From Chryseobacterium sp. KLBC 52 (lineage in GTDB: Bacteria; Bacteroidota; Bacteroidia; Flavobacteriales; Weeksellaceae): DNA of 42,116 bases. The translations under genes and the position numbers were made by a program. The stretch spans positions 1-42,116 of the forward strand of contig NZ_QDFZ01000027.1 of NCBI RefSeq assembly GCF_003347605.1. Reading direction: 5' to 3'. The notes under the pieces are model-generated. The model made no database searches, had not been told where the DNA came from, and worked only from the letters and a program-made list of their open reading frames with translations. Of this stretch, positions 32,983 through 41,897 are shown piece by piece (the first letter of the stretch is position 1; each line of letters begins with the position of its first letter).

Positions 32983-33384
32983 ATGAAAAAGAACATTGAT
33001 TTAGGACTACTTATCACCAGAATAGCAATTGCATTTCCCATGTCGGTGTATGGAATCAGTAAACTAATCCATGGAGTTGGGTTTATTGAAGATATGATGG
33101 CCATGCACGGTCTGCCGTCATTTTTTGCATACGGTGTGTTTGCGGGAGAAATTATAGCTCCTGTCCTGCTGATCATAGGTTTCCGGGCTCGCCTGGCAGG
33201 GTTGATCTTTGCTGCCAATTGTTTCACGGCTACTATTCTGGTACAAACAGCCAATATTTTCAAACTTAATGAATTCGGAGGCTGGGCTTTGGAACTTCTT
33301 GTAATTTATATGCTTGTAAGTTTAAGCTTTTTCTTTACCGGAGCAGGAAAATATGCAGTTTCTACCCAAAATAAATGGGATTAA
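32983..33384 (+). CDS. DoxX-family membrane protein
   Basis: A 133-residue four-helix inner-membrane protein of the DoxX family. The start LLITRIAIAFPMSVYGISKL, the middle GVFAGEIIAPVLLIIGFRAR and the LIFAANCFTATIL helix are typical. Relatives are linked to thiosulfate or quinone handling and oxidative stress, with no certain activity. DoxX proteins also occur in some MNIO/bufferin operons, but the MNIO gene here is over 20 kb away. Confidence 0.88.
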   Translation: MKKNIDLGLLITRIAIAFPMSVYGISKLIHGVGFIEDMMAMHGLPSFFAYGVFAGEIIAPVLLIIGFRARLAGLIFAANCFTATILVQTANIFKLNEFGGWALELLVIYMLVSLSFFFTGAGKYAVSTQNKWD

Positions 33385-33522
33385 TCCCAATGAGATACCA
33401 CCAGATCTATTATGAACTCAATATCAGAAGGATCAGAAACGTCTCATATGACTAAATGACATGCGGATAGCCAACTTTGTACAAACAAATTAATTTTTTT
33501 AAAAACCAAAGTGAGTATCAAT

Positions 33523-33557
33523 AAAAAGCCTCCCGATTAATAACCGGAAGGCTTTTT
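33523..33557. terminator. Bidirectional terminator between doxX and DUF1062 genes
   Basis: AAAAAGCCTCCCG pairs with CGGAAGGCTTTTT (one mismatch) around a 9-base loop. T tracts on both strands fit use by the two convergent genes. Confidence 0.87.
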
Positions 33558-33559
33558 AA

Positions 33560-34207
33560 TTATTGATCATCTACTGTATTGAGAAAAAAATCTTCTTTTC
33601 CCATAAGGTATGTATTAATCAATGCATGCCTGTTGATCTCGATACGATCGCCGTTGGTAATTTTATATTTCTTCTGCAAAGGTTTTTGATTAAAATAAAC
33701 CGTACCTGAATCAAGCAGGAAGTTCAATTTAGAGGATGAAAGGCCTAAACAGGTTCTGAGTACCGTTGAAACTCTCCTATTAAAATTAAAAAGAGACTGT
33801 ATTTGAAAAGAAACTATCTCGCTGTCCATATTGATAAGATCTTCTACTGGAAGGTTGGGATATAGAATTTCATATTCCACACTTTCCCAGTCGGCCTCTA
33901 CATTATTTTTTCTTATTATTTCCTGTGAAAAAGCATATTGCCAGGCCATTTCCGTATTGTTTTCTGACAATTTGTTGAATACTTCTTTACTGATGGATTC
34001 TGTTCTGATTCTTGAAAACACCGTCATATTATAGGTGTTGTTGCATTTTACACATCGGTAAATCAGCCATATATCAATATTCTTTTTCTGAGCATTCAGT
34101 CTGAATTTATCACTGCATTGAAATCTGTCGCTGCTACATTGATTGCATTTCTTTTTGAGTAAGGGAGTATTTTTCGCTTTTACCTCCCAGATATGTTGGG
34201 TGTTCAT
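33560..34207 (-). CDS. DUF1062 protein with zinc ribbon and S4-like tail
   Basis: A 215-residue cytosolic protein. Two CxxC knuckles near the N-terminus (CNQC at about 21 and CVKC at about 52) suggest a zinc ribbon. The middle is helical (ESISKEVFNKLSENNTEMAW). The C-terminal segment (SSSKLNFLLDSGTVYFNQKP, then NGDRIEI) resembles the S4 RNA-binding motif. This fits DUF1062, a family of unknown function. The combination of a zinc ribbon and S4-like region suggests RNA binding, which is inferred. Single gene. Confidence 0.82.
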   Translation of the reverse strand: MNTQHIWEVKAKNTPLLKKKCNQCSSDRFQCSDKFRLNAQKKNIDIWLIYRCVKCNNTYNMTVFSRIRTESISKEVFNKLSENNTEMAWQYAFSQEIIRKNNVEADWESVEYEILYPNLPVEDLINMDSEIVSFQIQSLFNFNRRVSTVLRTCLGLSSSKLNFLLDSGTVYFNQKPLQKKYKITNGDRIEINRHALINTYLMGKEDFFLNTVDDQ

Positions 34208-34701
34208 TACTTATAATCGTGCTTAAAATTCTTTGTTGGATTTTTTCCATAGTATTCACGCATTACAAGTGATTACATGCATCTGGATTATAGCTCAAAG
34301 ATTATTTCTTAAGCCATATCTTGTTGTATATTTCAGTTTTGATTAATACTCAAAGCTAAAACAGCAGATAAAATCACCCTTTACAGGTAATACGATAAAT
34401 AATATGATGAAATAAAAACCTGTTCGGGCAGAATTACCCAAACGAAAGAACGATCAGCCTGTGGTTACGGAGACTGATACTAAGCGAAAATAAGTTTAAG
34501 AGTGGTTCTCAAAACGAGTTATTTACTTGGTTATGATAAAAGTAATCAATTTTATTGAAGAACAGAGCATTTTCATATATAAATTCAAAAAGTAAAAATT
34601 CAAAGCTTTTAAAATGAACCATACAACAAAGAAAAATTGAACTCTACAACAAACCTCTCCTTTCCTTTTCTGCCGAACTTTGTGGTATTAAAATCATCAA
34701 A
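34208..34701. other. Intergenic region without recognised features
   Basis: These 494 bases separate divergent DUF1062 and aldehyde dehydrogenase genes. I found no hairpin with a T run, tRNA, riboswitch motif or coding-like ORF. The stretch 34426-34500 is richer in GC than its surroundings, but I could not assign it. Confidence 0.4.
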
Positions 34702-36117
34702 ATGAGACAGATTAATAAAATTTACATCAACGGCGAATTTGTTACGCCAAAAGGAACAGAGACTTTTGATCTTATCAGTCCTGTTACCAATCAAAAAACA
34801 GGAGAAGTAATTCTGGGAAATGAAGAAGATACCCGAATGGCTATCGCAGCAGCAAAAAAAGCTTTTAAAACATTTTCAAAAACAACAAAAGCAGAACGAA
34901 TCAATCTACTTAAGAAACTACACGCAGCCGTAAGCAAAAGAGAAGATGAACTGGTTTTGGCTATGGTGAATGAATATGGCGGAACATTACAGTTCTGCAG
35001 AATGAGTGTTCAAAATGCAATCTCTGCCTTTACAACCACCATCAATACCTTGGAATCTTATGACTTCGAAAGAACAGTAGGACATTCTAAAGTACGTTTT
35101 GAATCTTTAGGTGTCGTTGGAATTATCACTCCTTGGAATGCCAGCAACAGCTTCATCTGTAATAAACTGGCCACGGCCATTGCTGCCGGATGTACAGCCG
35201 TCATCAAACCCAGCGAAATGAGTGCAGTACAAACCCAGCTGCTTACCGAATGTTTTCATGAAGCAGGCTTACCGGAAGGAGTATTCAATATCGTTAACGG
35301 ATTAGGAAATGTGGTTGGTGCTGAAATTACCCAACATCCGCACATCGCAAAAATCTCTTTCACAGGTTCTACTTTAACAGGAAAAGCAATTGCCAAAGGA
35401 GCGGTAGATACCATGAAAAGAGTAACCTTAGAGCTTGGCGGAAAGTCTCCTAATATCATTCTGGAAGATGCTGACCTTGATAAAGCAGTTCCTATAGCCG
35501 TTTTCGGGGCTTACATGAACAATGGACAGGCATGTATTGCTCCTACCCGGCTTCTTGTTCCGAAAAACAGGCTGGAGGAAGTAAATGAACTTGCTAAAAA
35601 AGCTGCAGAACAGGTAAAAGTAGGAAATCCTAATGAAGAAGATACACTTGTAGGCCCAATGGTAAGTGCCAAACAATTTGAAAGAGTACAAAGTTATATC
35701 CGTCTGGGACAGGAAGAAGGTGCTGTTCTGCTTGCAGGAGGTGAAGGTAAACCGGAAGGTCTTGAAAACGGTAATTTTGTAAAGGCAACCATCTTTACCA
35801 ATGTTCGGAATGATATGCGTATTGCTCAGGAGGAAATTTTCGGGCCTGTACTGTCTATTATTCCTTATGCCAATGAAGAGGAAGCTATTGCTATTGCCAA
35901 TGACACCACCTATGGTCTGGCAGCTTATATCAGTTCTGCCAGCCAGGAACATGCAGAACGTGTAGCTGCACAGATTGATGCCGGAAGAATCTGCATTAAT
36001 GGGTTTGCCCATGATCCTTATGCTCCTTTCGGAGGTTTCAAACAAAGTGGCATCGGGCGTGAGTTTGGTGTATTCGGATTGGAAGCTTACCTGGAACCCA
36101 AAGCAATTCTTGTTTAA
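34702..36117 (+). CDS. Aldehyde dehydrogenase family protein
   Basis: A 471-residue NAD(P)-dependent dehydrogenase. The catalytic cysteine is Cys278 (NNGQACIAPTR) and the general base is Glu244 (TLELGGKSPN). The Rossmann loop FTGSTLTGKAI and the oxyanion segment ITPWNASN are present, with the C-terminal EEIFGPVLSI and KQSGIGREFG. The substrate is not fixed by the sequence. The AraC regulator 114 bases downstream on the same strand could control it. Confidence 0.93.
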   Translation: MRQINKIYINGEFVTPKGTETFDLISPVTNQKTGEVILGNEEDTRMAIAAAKKAFKTFSKTTKAERINLLKKLHAAVSKREDELVLAMVNEYGGTLQFCRMSVQNAISAFTTTINTLESYDFERTVGHSKVRFESLGVVGIITPWNASNSFICNKLATAIAAGCTAVIKPSEMSAVQTQLLTECFHEAGLPEGVFNIVNGLGNVVGAEITQHPHIAKISFTGSTLTGKAIAKGAVDTMKRVTLELGGKSPNIILEDADLDKAVPIAVFGAYMNNGQACIAPTRLLVPKNRLEEVNELAKKAAEQVKVGNPNEEDTLVGPMVSAKQFERVQSYIRLGQEEGAVLLAGGEGKPEGLENGNFVKATIFTNVRNDMRIAQEEIFGPVLSIIPYANEEEAIAIANDTTYGLAAYISSASQEHAERVAAQIDAGRICINGFAHDPYAPFGGFKQSGIGREFGVFGLEAYLEPKAILV

Positions 36118-36126
36118 TCTGATATT

Positions 36127-36166
36127 CTTCACAGCAAAATATTCTTATGATTGTTTTGCTGTGAAG
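36127..36166 (+). terminator. Hairpin after the aldehyde dehydrogenase gene
   Basis: CTTCACAGCAAAA pairs perfectly with TTTTGCTGTGAAG around a 14-base loop. The T run that follows is weak (ATTCTATC), so it could also be an RNA-stabilising stem. Confidence 0.6.
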
Positions 36167-36231
36167 ATTCTATCATCCTAAAAAGTTTTGTAAGTTTGAA
36201 TAAGAATCTATCAAAAATACCTGCCTGAGCT

Positions 36232-37029
36232 ATGAGCGAAAATAATATTCCTTTTCCCATCAATTATTCCTGCCATTTTTCAGAATTCAGGGAAGGAGAA
36301 CAGTTTGCGCGGATTCACAGTCTGGGGCTTGTTCTTTCCGGAGAAATGGAACTGAATGACGGGATCACAAAAACAATTTTTAAAGAAGGAGAACTCTATT
36401 CTGCGAGAAAAAACAGTTTACTGAAATTCGCCAAATATCCTCCTAAAAATGGAGAAATCAGAACGATATCCATCTATTTCGATGATGCCATGCTTCATGA
36501 TTTCAGCCGTGAGTATGGATATCAGGCCGAAAAGAAAGACAATGTTCCTGCCTATATAAAACCTGAGCAAAAGGCATTACATTCTTTTATGTATTCATTA
36601 TTACCCTATGAAGACCTTCCTGCTTCTGAGGAAATTCTTCGGCTTAAACAAAAAGAAGCCCTCCTCTTGCTTTTGAATTATGATCCGGGACTTAAGGATA
36701 TTTTATTTGACTTTTCTGAACCATATAAAATTGACATTGAATCTTTTATGAATAAAAACTTTCATTTCAATGTCAATGTAGAACGTTTTGCATACTTAAC
36801 GGGGAGAAGCCTGTCTGCGTTCAAAAGAGATTTTCAAAAGATATTTGGAATCCCTCCAAGACAGTGGCTGCAGCTTCGAAGATTAAAGGAAGCCCATTTT
36901 CTGCTTACTCAAAAAGGAAGATCCGTTTCTGATATTTATCTGGATCTTGGATTTGAAAATCTATCCCATTTCTCGTTTGCGTTTAAAAAACAGTTTGGCT
37001 ATCCGCCAAGCGCATTACAGGCAAAATAA
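36232..37029 (+). CDS. AraC-family regulator
   Basis: A 265-residue protein with an N-terminal cupin-like ligand domain (about 25-130: HSLGLVLSGEMELNDGITKT, then GELYSARKNSLLKFAKYP). It has a C-terminal AraC double helix-turn-helix (about 165-265: VNVERFAYLTGRSLSAFKRD, VSDIYLDLGFENLSHFSFAF). Its layout matches AraC regulators of small-molecule or aldehyde stress. Its position after the aldehyde dehydrogenase gene suggests a link. The inducer is unknown. Confidence 0.9.
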   Translation: MSENNIPFPINYSCHFSEFREGEQFARIHSLGLVLSGEMELNDGITKTIFKEGELYSARKNSLLKFAKYPPKNGEIRTISIYFDDAMLHDFSREYGYQAEKKDNVPAYIKPEQKALHSFMYSLLPYEDLPASEEILRLKQKEALLLLLNYDPGLKDILFDFSEPYKIDIESFMNKNFHFNVNVERFAYLTGRSLSAFKRDFQKIFGIPPRQWLQLRRLKEAHFLLTQKGRSVSDIYLDLGFENLSHFSFAFKKQFGYPPSALQAK

Positions 37030-37030
37030 C

Positions 37031-37783
37031 TTAGACTTCCTCTAAAAAGAAATACCTAAAGGCAAGAATCACCAGAATAACGACTGCTATTGTAATGATT
37101 TTCACTTTCATATCGCTCTTAAGATTTTCCGGAGCGTAACGCAGTGTTTTTTCATCAAGATAAAAGTCTTTATATACTTCAGGATTGATTTTCAGATCCG
37201 GGCGAAACACATGTATACCTTTCAAAAAATGCCCGATAAGATCATAACGGTTTTTAAGTGGAATCACATCCAGATTGATCAGTTTCTTTTGAGGGTTTCT
37301 GTTTTCATCTTTTTCATGAACATACAGATTCTTTCTGAAATCGCTATACTTTCCGGAAGCTCTGGATTCTGAAAATATATCTTTTGTATAGGGATTATCA
37401 CTCTTTACCAAATCATAGTATTTGATTGCTGACAGCACTTCATCATTCCTGTTGAGAAACAGAATTCCCTGATGATTGATGAGCAGACCACTGATTTTTT
37501 CATCCTGATTCCTCATCATTTCATACACCAGCCAACCCGCCAGTGAACCCGCGATAAGAAACAGTAATAAAAAGATCATATCAGAAGCGATGTCTGTAGA
37601 AGGATCGGATAAAGCATCAATAAAAAACCTCAGTAAAACAACAGCAACGGCAGCAAAAAGAATGACAATACTCCACCTTACTCCTGCAATGTATTGAGGA
37701 TTATAGGTTTCCGATCTCATTTCAGGAAATGCTTCTTTCATGGTTTTAATGTATAGTGTATTAGTTTGATCAGCTTTTAACAT
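37031..37783 (-). CDS. Membrane protein of unknown function (250 aa)
   Basis: A 250-residue protein with two N-terminal membrane helices (about 33-52 and 68-90) and one at the C-terminus (about 227-245). Between them is a soluble region with HQGILFLNRNDEVLSAIKYY and KLINLDVIPLKNRYDLIGHF, a pattern like bacterial PH-type (bPH2) domains. The stop lies only one base from the convergent AraC stop, with no room for a terminator. Function unknown. Confidence 0.72.
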   Translation of the reverse strand: MLKADQTNTLYIKTMKEAFPEMRSETYNPQYIAGVRWSIVILFAAVAVVLLRFFIDALSDPSTDIASDMIFLLLFLIAGSLAGWLVYEMMRNQDEKISGLLINHQGILFLNRNDEVLSAIKYYDLVKSDNPYTKDIFSESRASGKYSDFRKNLYVHEKDENRNPQKKLINLDVIPLKNRYDLIGHFLKGIHVFRPDLKINPEVYKDFYLDEKTLRYAPENLKSDMKVKIITIAVVILVILAFRYFFLEEV

Positions 37784-37886
37784 CTATTTAAAATGATCGA
37801 ATGTCAAAATTTACCGAGCTGCAAAAATAGAATATAAAATGAATACAATATTATAATATATCCATTATTTTAACCACTAAAAATAA

Positions 37887-37919
37887 CAGATCGTGCCATG
37901 AAAATCATAACACGATCTG
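37887..37919 (-). terminator. Terminator after metE
   Basis: CAGATCGTG pairs with CACGATCTG over 9 bp. A small inner stem (ATGA/TCAT) sits in the loop, and T-rich sequence follows on the minus strand. Confidence 0.82.
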
Positions 37920-37949
37920 AATTATTGAATCTAATTATTTTAAATTTTT

Positions 37950-40253
37950 CTACACAGCATATTCTACTGAAGCTTCTTTAGCAGCGGCAACCATTGCGAT
38001 TAAAGCTTTTTCAGTTTCTTCCCAATGTCTTGTCTTCAGCCCGCAGTCCGGATTTACCCAAAGTTGATTGGCTGGAATGACATTCTGAGCCTTTCTCAGC
38101 AGCTCAATCATTTCTTCTTTTGACGGAACTCTTGGTGAGTGAATATCGTATACTCCAGGACCAATTTCATTCGGATATTTAAAATCTGCAAAAGCATTCA
38201 GCAGTTCCATCTGAGAACGTGAGCATTCTATGGTAATGACGTCAGCATCCATATCGGCAATGTTTTCAATAATATCATTGAATTCCGAATAACACATATG
38301 CGTGTGGATTTGGGTAGCATCTTCTACTCCACTTGCTGAAATTCTGAACGCTTCCACAGCCCATTTCAGATAATTCTGCCAGTCTGTTTTTCTTAATGGA
38401 AGTCCTTCTCTGATCGCAGGTTCATCAATCTGAATAATCCTGATCCCTGCTTTTTCCAGATCCACCACTTCATCACGGATTGCCAAAGCAATCTGCTTAC
38501 ACGTTTCTGAACGAGGCTGATCATCACGTACAAAAGACCACTGTAAAATGGTAACCGGACCTGTCAACATACCTTTTACCCATTTTTCAGTCTGGGATTG
38601 TGCATATTCAGACCAATACACCGTCATCGGAGTCGGGCGGGAAACATCCCCAAAGATCACAGGAGGTTTTACACAACGGCTTCCGTAGCTTTGTACCCAG
38701 CCGTTTTTAGTGAATACAAATCCTTCCAGCTGTTCTCCGAAGTATTCTACCATGTCGTTACGCTCAAATTCTCCATGAACCAATACATCGATTCCGATGT
38801 CTTCCTGCCAGCGGATTGTTCTCTGCGTTTCCTCTTTCAATAAGGTATCATATTGTTCTGCAGTAAGCTCTCCTTTTTTGAATTTTGCTCTCCAGCTTCT
38901 TACTTCTGTGGTTTGCGGGAATGATCCGATGGTAGTGGTTGGAAATAAAGGAAGCTGCAAAACTTTCTGCTGTTCTTCTTTACGGATCTTGAAGGTATTT
39001 ATTCTCTGAGCATCTTTTTCAGTAACTGCATTCGCTCTTTGTTTTACCTGATCATTATGGATAAGAGAAGAAGTTCTTCTGCTTTCAATGGCTTTTTTAT
39101 TTTCTTCAAATGCTTCAAAAATCTGTTCATTTTCCGTTCCGGAAGCCAGTTCTTTAAGTGTTACGACTTCTTTTACTTTTTGTTTAGCAAAAGCCAGCCA
39201 GTTCTTAATTTCCGGGTTAAGATTGGTTTCAAAATCAAGGTCACAAGGTGAATGAAGCAATGAACATGATGGTGCAATGAAGATCCTTTCAGATCCTAAC
39301 TTTTCAACAGCTTTTCTGATGAAAGACAATGATTTTTCATAATCATTTTTCCAGATATTTCTACCGTCAATTACGCCTAATGAAAGACTTAAGCTTTCCG
39401 GAATAATATTCAGAATATCATCCAGCTGTTCAGGATTTCTCACCAGATCAACATGTAATGTATTCACCGGAAGGGAAACTGCAAGTGATGCATTGTCTTT
39501 TAGTCCGTCAAAATACGTAGCTACAATAAATTTCAGTTTCGGGAAACGTTTTCTTATTTCGGTATACACAGAAAGATAAGTTTCTTTGGCTTTTTCTGTT
39601 AAATCCAACGCCAGAAAAGGTTCATCAAATTGAATCCATTCTGCACCGTGATCCTGAAGTTTGGTTAAAATCTCTGTATAAACAGGAAGAAGATTTCCGG
39701 TCAGATCCAGTTTATCGAAGCCTTCTTCTTTTTCTTTTCCTAATAACAGATAAGAAACCAATCCGATAATTACAGGTTTTGCATTGATTCCAGCTTGTTT
39801 TGCTCCTGCAAATTCATTGAAAATTTTATCTGAGCTTAGTTTAAACTGTTGATTTTTATAAAATTCCGGAACGATATAATGATAGTTGGTATCGAACCAT
39901 TTGGTCATTTCCATGGCAGTGATATCCAATCCGTCTTTCTGATATCCTCTTGCCATCGCAAAATAAAGATCCAACTCAGTATTGTTCTTTTTAAGCACTA
40001 CTTCATGGTAACGTGTTGGAATGGCTCCTACAACAAGGCTCATATCCAATACCTGATCATAGTAGGAAAAATCATTACATGGGATAAGGTCTATCCCTGC
40101 TTCTTTCTGGATATTCCAGTTCTGGTTACAGATCGTTCTTCCGGTATTCAGAAGTTCTTCCAAAAGGATTTTACCTGACCAATACTGTTCGCAGGCCTTT
40201 TTGAGTTCTCTTTTGCTACCAATACGCGGATAGCCAAGGATGTGAGTTTGCAT
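37950..40253 (-). CDS. metE: Cobalamin-independent methionine synthase
   Basis: A 767-residue enzyme that transfers the methyl group of methyl-tetrahydropteroyl-triglutamate to homocysteine. Two barrels: the N-terminal one starts QTHILGYPRIGSKRELKKA and the C-terminal one begins near LFPTTTIGSFPQT. Zinc ligands are visible in IHTHMCYSEF (His and Cys), a Glu in the EFERNDMVEYF region and the Cys of NPDCGLKTR. Length is normal. A cobalamin riboswitch precedes it on the same strand, fitting the known logic that B12 shuts off MetE when MetH can work. The gene is divergent from an Lrp/AsnC regulator. Confidence 0.97.
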   Translation of the reverse strand: MQTHILGYPRIGSKRELKKACEQYWSGKILLEELLNTGRTICNQNWNIQKEAGIDLIPCNDFSYYDQVLDMSLVVGAIPTRYHEVVLKKNNTELDLYFAMARGYQKDGLDITAMEMTKWFDTNYHYIVPEFYKNQQFKLSSDKIFNEFAGAKQAGINAKPVIIGLVSYLLLGKEKEEGFDKLDLTGNLLPVYTEILTKLQDHGAEWIQFDEPFLALDLTEKAKETYLSVYTEIRKRFPKLKFIVATYFDGLKDNASLAVSLPVNTLHVDLVRNPEQLDDILNIIPESLSLSLGVIDGRNIWKNDYEKSLSFIRKAVEKLGSERIFIAPSCSLLHSPCDLDFETNLNPEIKNWLAFAKQKVKEVVTLKELASGTENEQIFEAFEENKKAIESRRTSSLIHNDQVKQRANAVTEKDAQRINTFKIRKEEQQKVLQLPLFPTTTIGSFPQTTEVRSWRAKFKKGELTAEQYDTLLKEETQRTIRWQEDIGIDVLVHGEFERNDMVEYFGEQLEGFVFTKNGWVQSYGSRCVKPPVIFGDVSRPTPMTVYWSEYAQSQTEKWVKGMLTGPVTILQWSFVRDDQPRSETCKQIALAIRDEVVDLEKAGIRIIQIDEPAIREGLPLRKTDWQNYLKWAVEAFRISASGVEDATQIHTHMCYSEFNDIIENIADMDADVITIECSRSQMELLNAFADFKYPNEIGPGVYDIHSPRVPSKEEMIELLRKAQNVIPANQLWVNPDCGLKTRHWEETEKALIAMVAAAKEASVEYAV

Positions 40254-40450
40254 TTTTTTTAAACTTTTTAATTCAACTTATCGGGAAAGTTCTTTAAAAG
40301 GCTTCGTAATGTTTTATCGGAAGAAGTTTCAGGAAATTCATGACATAGCAGACAGCGTAATTTCCTTTACAAAAGAAAATACCCGAATCCGATATATCAT
40401 CTGTATGACCTCAAAGCTTCAGACCGCGAAAGCATTGTCAATTCAGTAAA
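40254..40450 (-). promoter_or_regulatory. Expression platform between the B12 riboswitch and metE
   Basis: This 197-base stretch lies between the aptamer and the metE start. It holds a hairpin GGAAATT/AATTTCC with a 20-base loop (about 40355-40322) and a 20-codon ATG ORF (40400-40338) whose stop falls within the hairpin. No T-run terminator is obvious. The ORF could be chance, and its translation is unproven. Confidence 0.5.
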
Positions 40451-40590
40451 GGCAGGTCTCCTGACTTGTAACAGTTTCCGTCATCCTTCCCGCTTTTGGC
40501 AGTGGATCTGCAAGGACAGAAACCTTTGGTGTGTTACTTACAGTTGCGCGACAGCTCGTGATTTGCACACGATTCCCTATTAATCTACCT
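40451..40590 (-). promoter_or_regulatory. Cobalamin riboswitch upstream of metE
   Basis: On the minus strand the aptamer reads, in order: AATAGGGAATCGTGTGCAAA (P3 region), the B12 box GAGCTGTCGCGCAACTGTAA (about 40556-40537), CCACTG, GCGGGAAGGATGACGGAAAC and AGTCAGGAGACCTGCC (closing arm, 40466-40451). These match the conserved blocks of the B12 riboswitch in order and spacing. It should repress metE when adenosyl- or methylcobalamin is present. The outer boundary is approximate. Confidence 0.92.
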
Positions 40591-40814
40591 TAAGTAAAAC
40601 CTTTCCTGTTTGATGAAGTATCTGTAAAGAACTGTACTTTTACCTTTAACTATGGTCATCAGTAAAAGTTTTTAATTTTGTGTAAAATTAGCAATACAGA
40701 ATAAAAATACAATTAACATTAAATAATTAAGCAAATTAAACTTTTAAAAATAAAAATAAAAGCATATGATTCTGTACATTTGACTGTTTTAATCATTTAA
40801 AAGAATAATATTCT

Positions 40815-41276
40815 GTGGAACAACTCGATGATAAGGATTTACAGCTGCTCAGGCTGCTCCAGAAAAATGCTAAACTGACCGTTAAGGAACTTGCAAAAGA
40901 AGTAAACCTTTCTACCTCCCCTGTTTTTGAAAGGGTAAAAAGACTGGAACAGGATGGTTTTGTTAAAAGATATGCAGCGGTTCTTGATGCTGAAAAACTG
41001 AACCGCGGATTTACGGTTTTCTGCCAGATCAAACTCAAAATTCATGACAGGTCTGTAGGCTATGATTTTGTAAAAGAGATTTTAGAAATTGAAGAAGTTG
41101 CCGAATGCTACAATATTTCCGGAGATTTTGATTTCCTTCTGAAAGTTCAGGTAAGAGATATGAAGCATTATCAGGATTTTGTATTCAATAAGCTGGGATC
41201 GGTAGATTCCATAGGGAGTACCCACAGTACGTTTGTGATGGCTGAGGTAAAGAATAACCATGGGCTGACGATATAG
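40815..41276 (+). CDS. Lrp/AsnC-family regulator
   Basis: A 153-residue regulator starting at GTG 40815. No ATG is in frame before the conserved HTH. The N-terminal helix-turn-helix is at about 5-55 (DKDLQLLRLLQKNAKLTVKE, then NLSTSPVFERVKRLEQDGFV). The C-terminal RAM ligand domain is at about 70-145 (FCQIKLKIHD, VAECYNISGDFDFLLKV). Family members sense amino acids. Lying divergent from metE it may respond to methionine or a related amino acid, which is inferred. An IS150-like element begins 48 bases past its stop. Confidence 0.93.
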   Translation: MEQLDDKDLQLLRLLQKNAKLTVKELAKEVNLSTSPVFERVKRLEQDGFVKRYAAVLDAEKLNRGFTVFCQIKLKIHDRSVGYDFVKEILEIEEVAECYNISGDFDFLLKVQVRDMKHYQDFVFNKLGSVDSIGSTHSTFVMAEVKNNHGLTI

Positions 41277-41331
41277 CTTTCGCTTTACGTTAATCTGCTT
41301 CAGATATAAAAAATCCGTCAATAATGGACTG

Positions 41332-41369
41332 CCCCCAAAAAGTTAGACACTTTTTAGGGGCATTTTTTT
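41332..41369 (+). terminator. Hairpin plus T7 inside the left end of the IS
   Basis: CCCCCAAAAAGT (41332-41343) pairs with ACTTTTTAGGGG (41349-41360), one mismatch, around TAGAC. It is followed by CA and seven T residues, just ahead of the orfA ATG. It has the shape of a terminator that would block transcripts entering from the lrp side. Confidence 0.7.
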
Positions 41370-41897
41370 ATGTATAGAAAAGAAAAATTTAGCGTTGCTT
41401 TTAAATTAGAATGTATTAATCTTCACAAAAATTCTCATCGTTCAATTAAATCTATAGCAACAGAGAAAGGATTTAATGAAAGCAATCTGCGCAAGTGGAT
41501 TGGTTTTTATAGCAAGTACGGAATCTCGGGACTATACCCGCGAAAAAACATGAGCTATTCCCTGAATTTCAAGGTTAAAGTTCTAAAAACCATCGAAACA
41601 GAACATATCTCACAAAGGGAAGCATGTATCCGATTTAATATTGCAGCTCAGTCTACCGTGTTGAATTGGCAAAGGAATTACGAAAAAAGTGGTATTTTAG
41701 GGTTAAAGAACAACCCCAAAGGAAGACCCGGCATTATGAGTGATTACAAACGTAAAAAAAGAAAGTCTGATAAGCCATTGACCAGAGAAGAAGAACTTTT
41801 ATTGGAAAACGAAAGGCTTCGAGCTGAAATTGATTTTCTAAAAAAGTTAGACGCCTTAACTCTCAAAAAGAACAAGCAGAGGCCATCGAAGGATTAA
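41370..41897 (+). CDS. IS150-group transposase OrfA
   Basis: A 175-residue DNA-binding protein with two helix-turn-helices (about 10-50, SIKSIATEKGFNESNLRKWI, and about 70-105, SQREACIRFNIAAQSTVLNW). A Lys-rich linker (KRKKRKSDKPLTREEELLLE) and a coiled coil (ENERLRAEIDFLKKL) follow. This is the plan of IS150-group OrfA proteins, longer than the OrfA of the element at 1-1350. An A_AAA_AAG site at 41840-41846 allows a -1 shift into OrfB. It appears intact. Confidence 0.92.
   Translation: MYRKEKFSVAFKLECINLHKNSHRSIKSIATEKGFNESNLRKWIGFYSKYGISGLYPRKNMSYSLNFKVKVLKTIETEHISQREACIRFNIAAQSTVLNWQRNYEKSGILGLKNNPKGRPGIMSDYKRKKRKSDKPLTREEELLLENERLRAEIDFLKKLDALTLKKNKQRPSKD
41840..41846 (+). promoter_or_regulatory. 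-1 frameshift site (A6G) of the IS150-like element
   Basis: The heptamer is in OrfA phase as ctA AAA AAG. After the shift the frame is open from 41846 through the rest of the window, giving the OrfAB fusion. It is the same heptamer as in the unrelated element at the other end of the window. Confidence 0.85.

Noticed and set aside
32983..33384. DoxX as a member of the MNIO/bufferin-type cassette
   Set aside because: DoxX occurs in bufferin operons, but this gene is over 20 kb from the MNIO gene and in a different operon with an outer-membrane protein.
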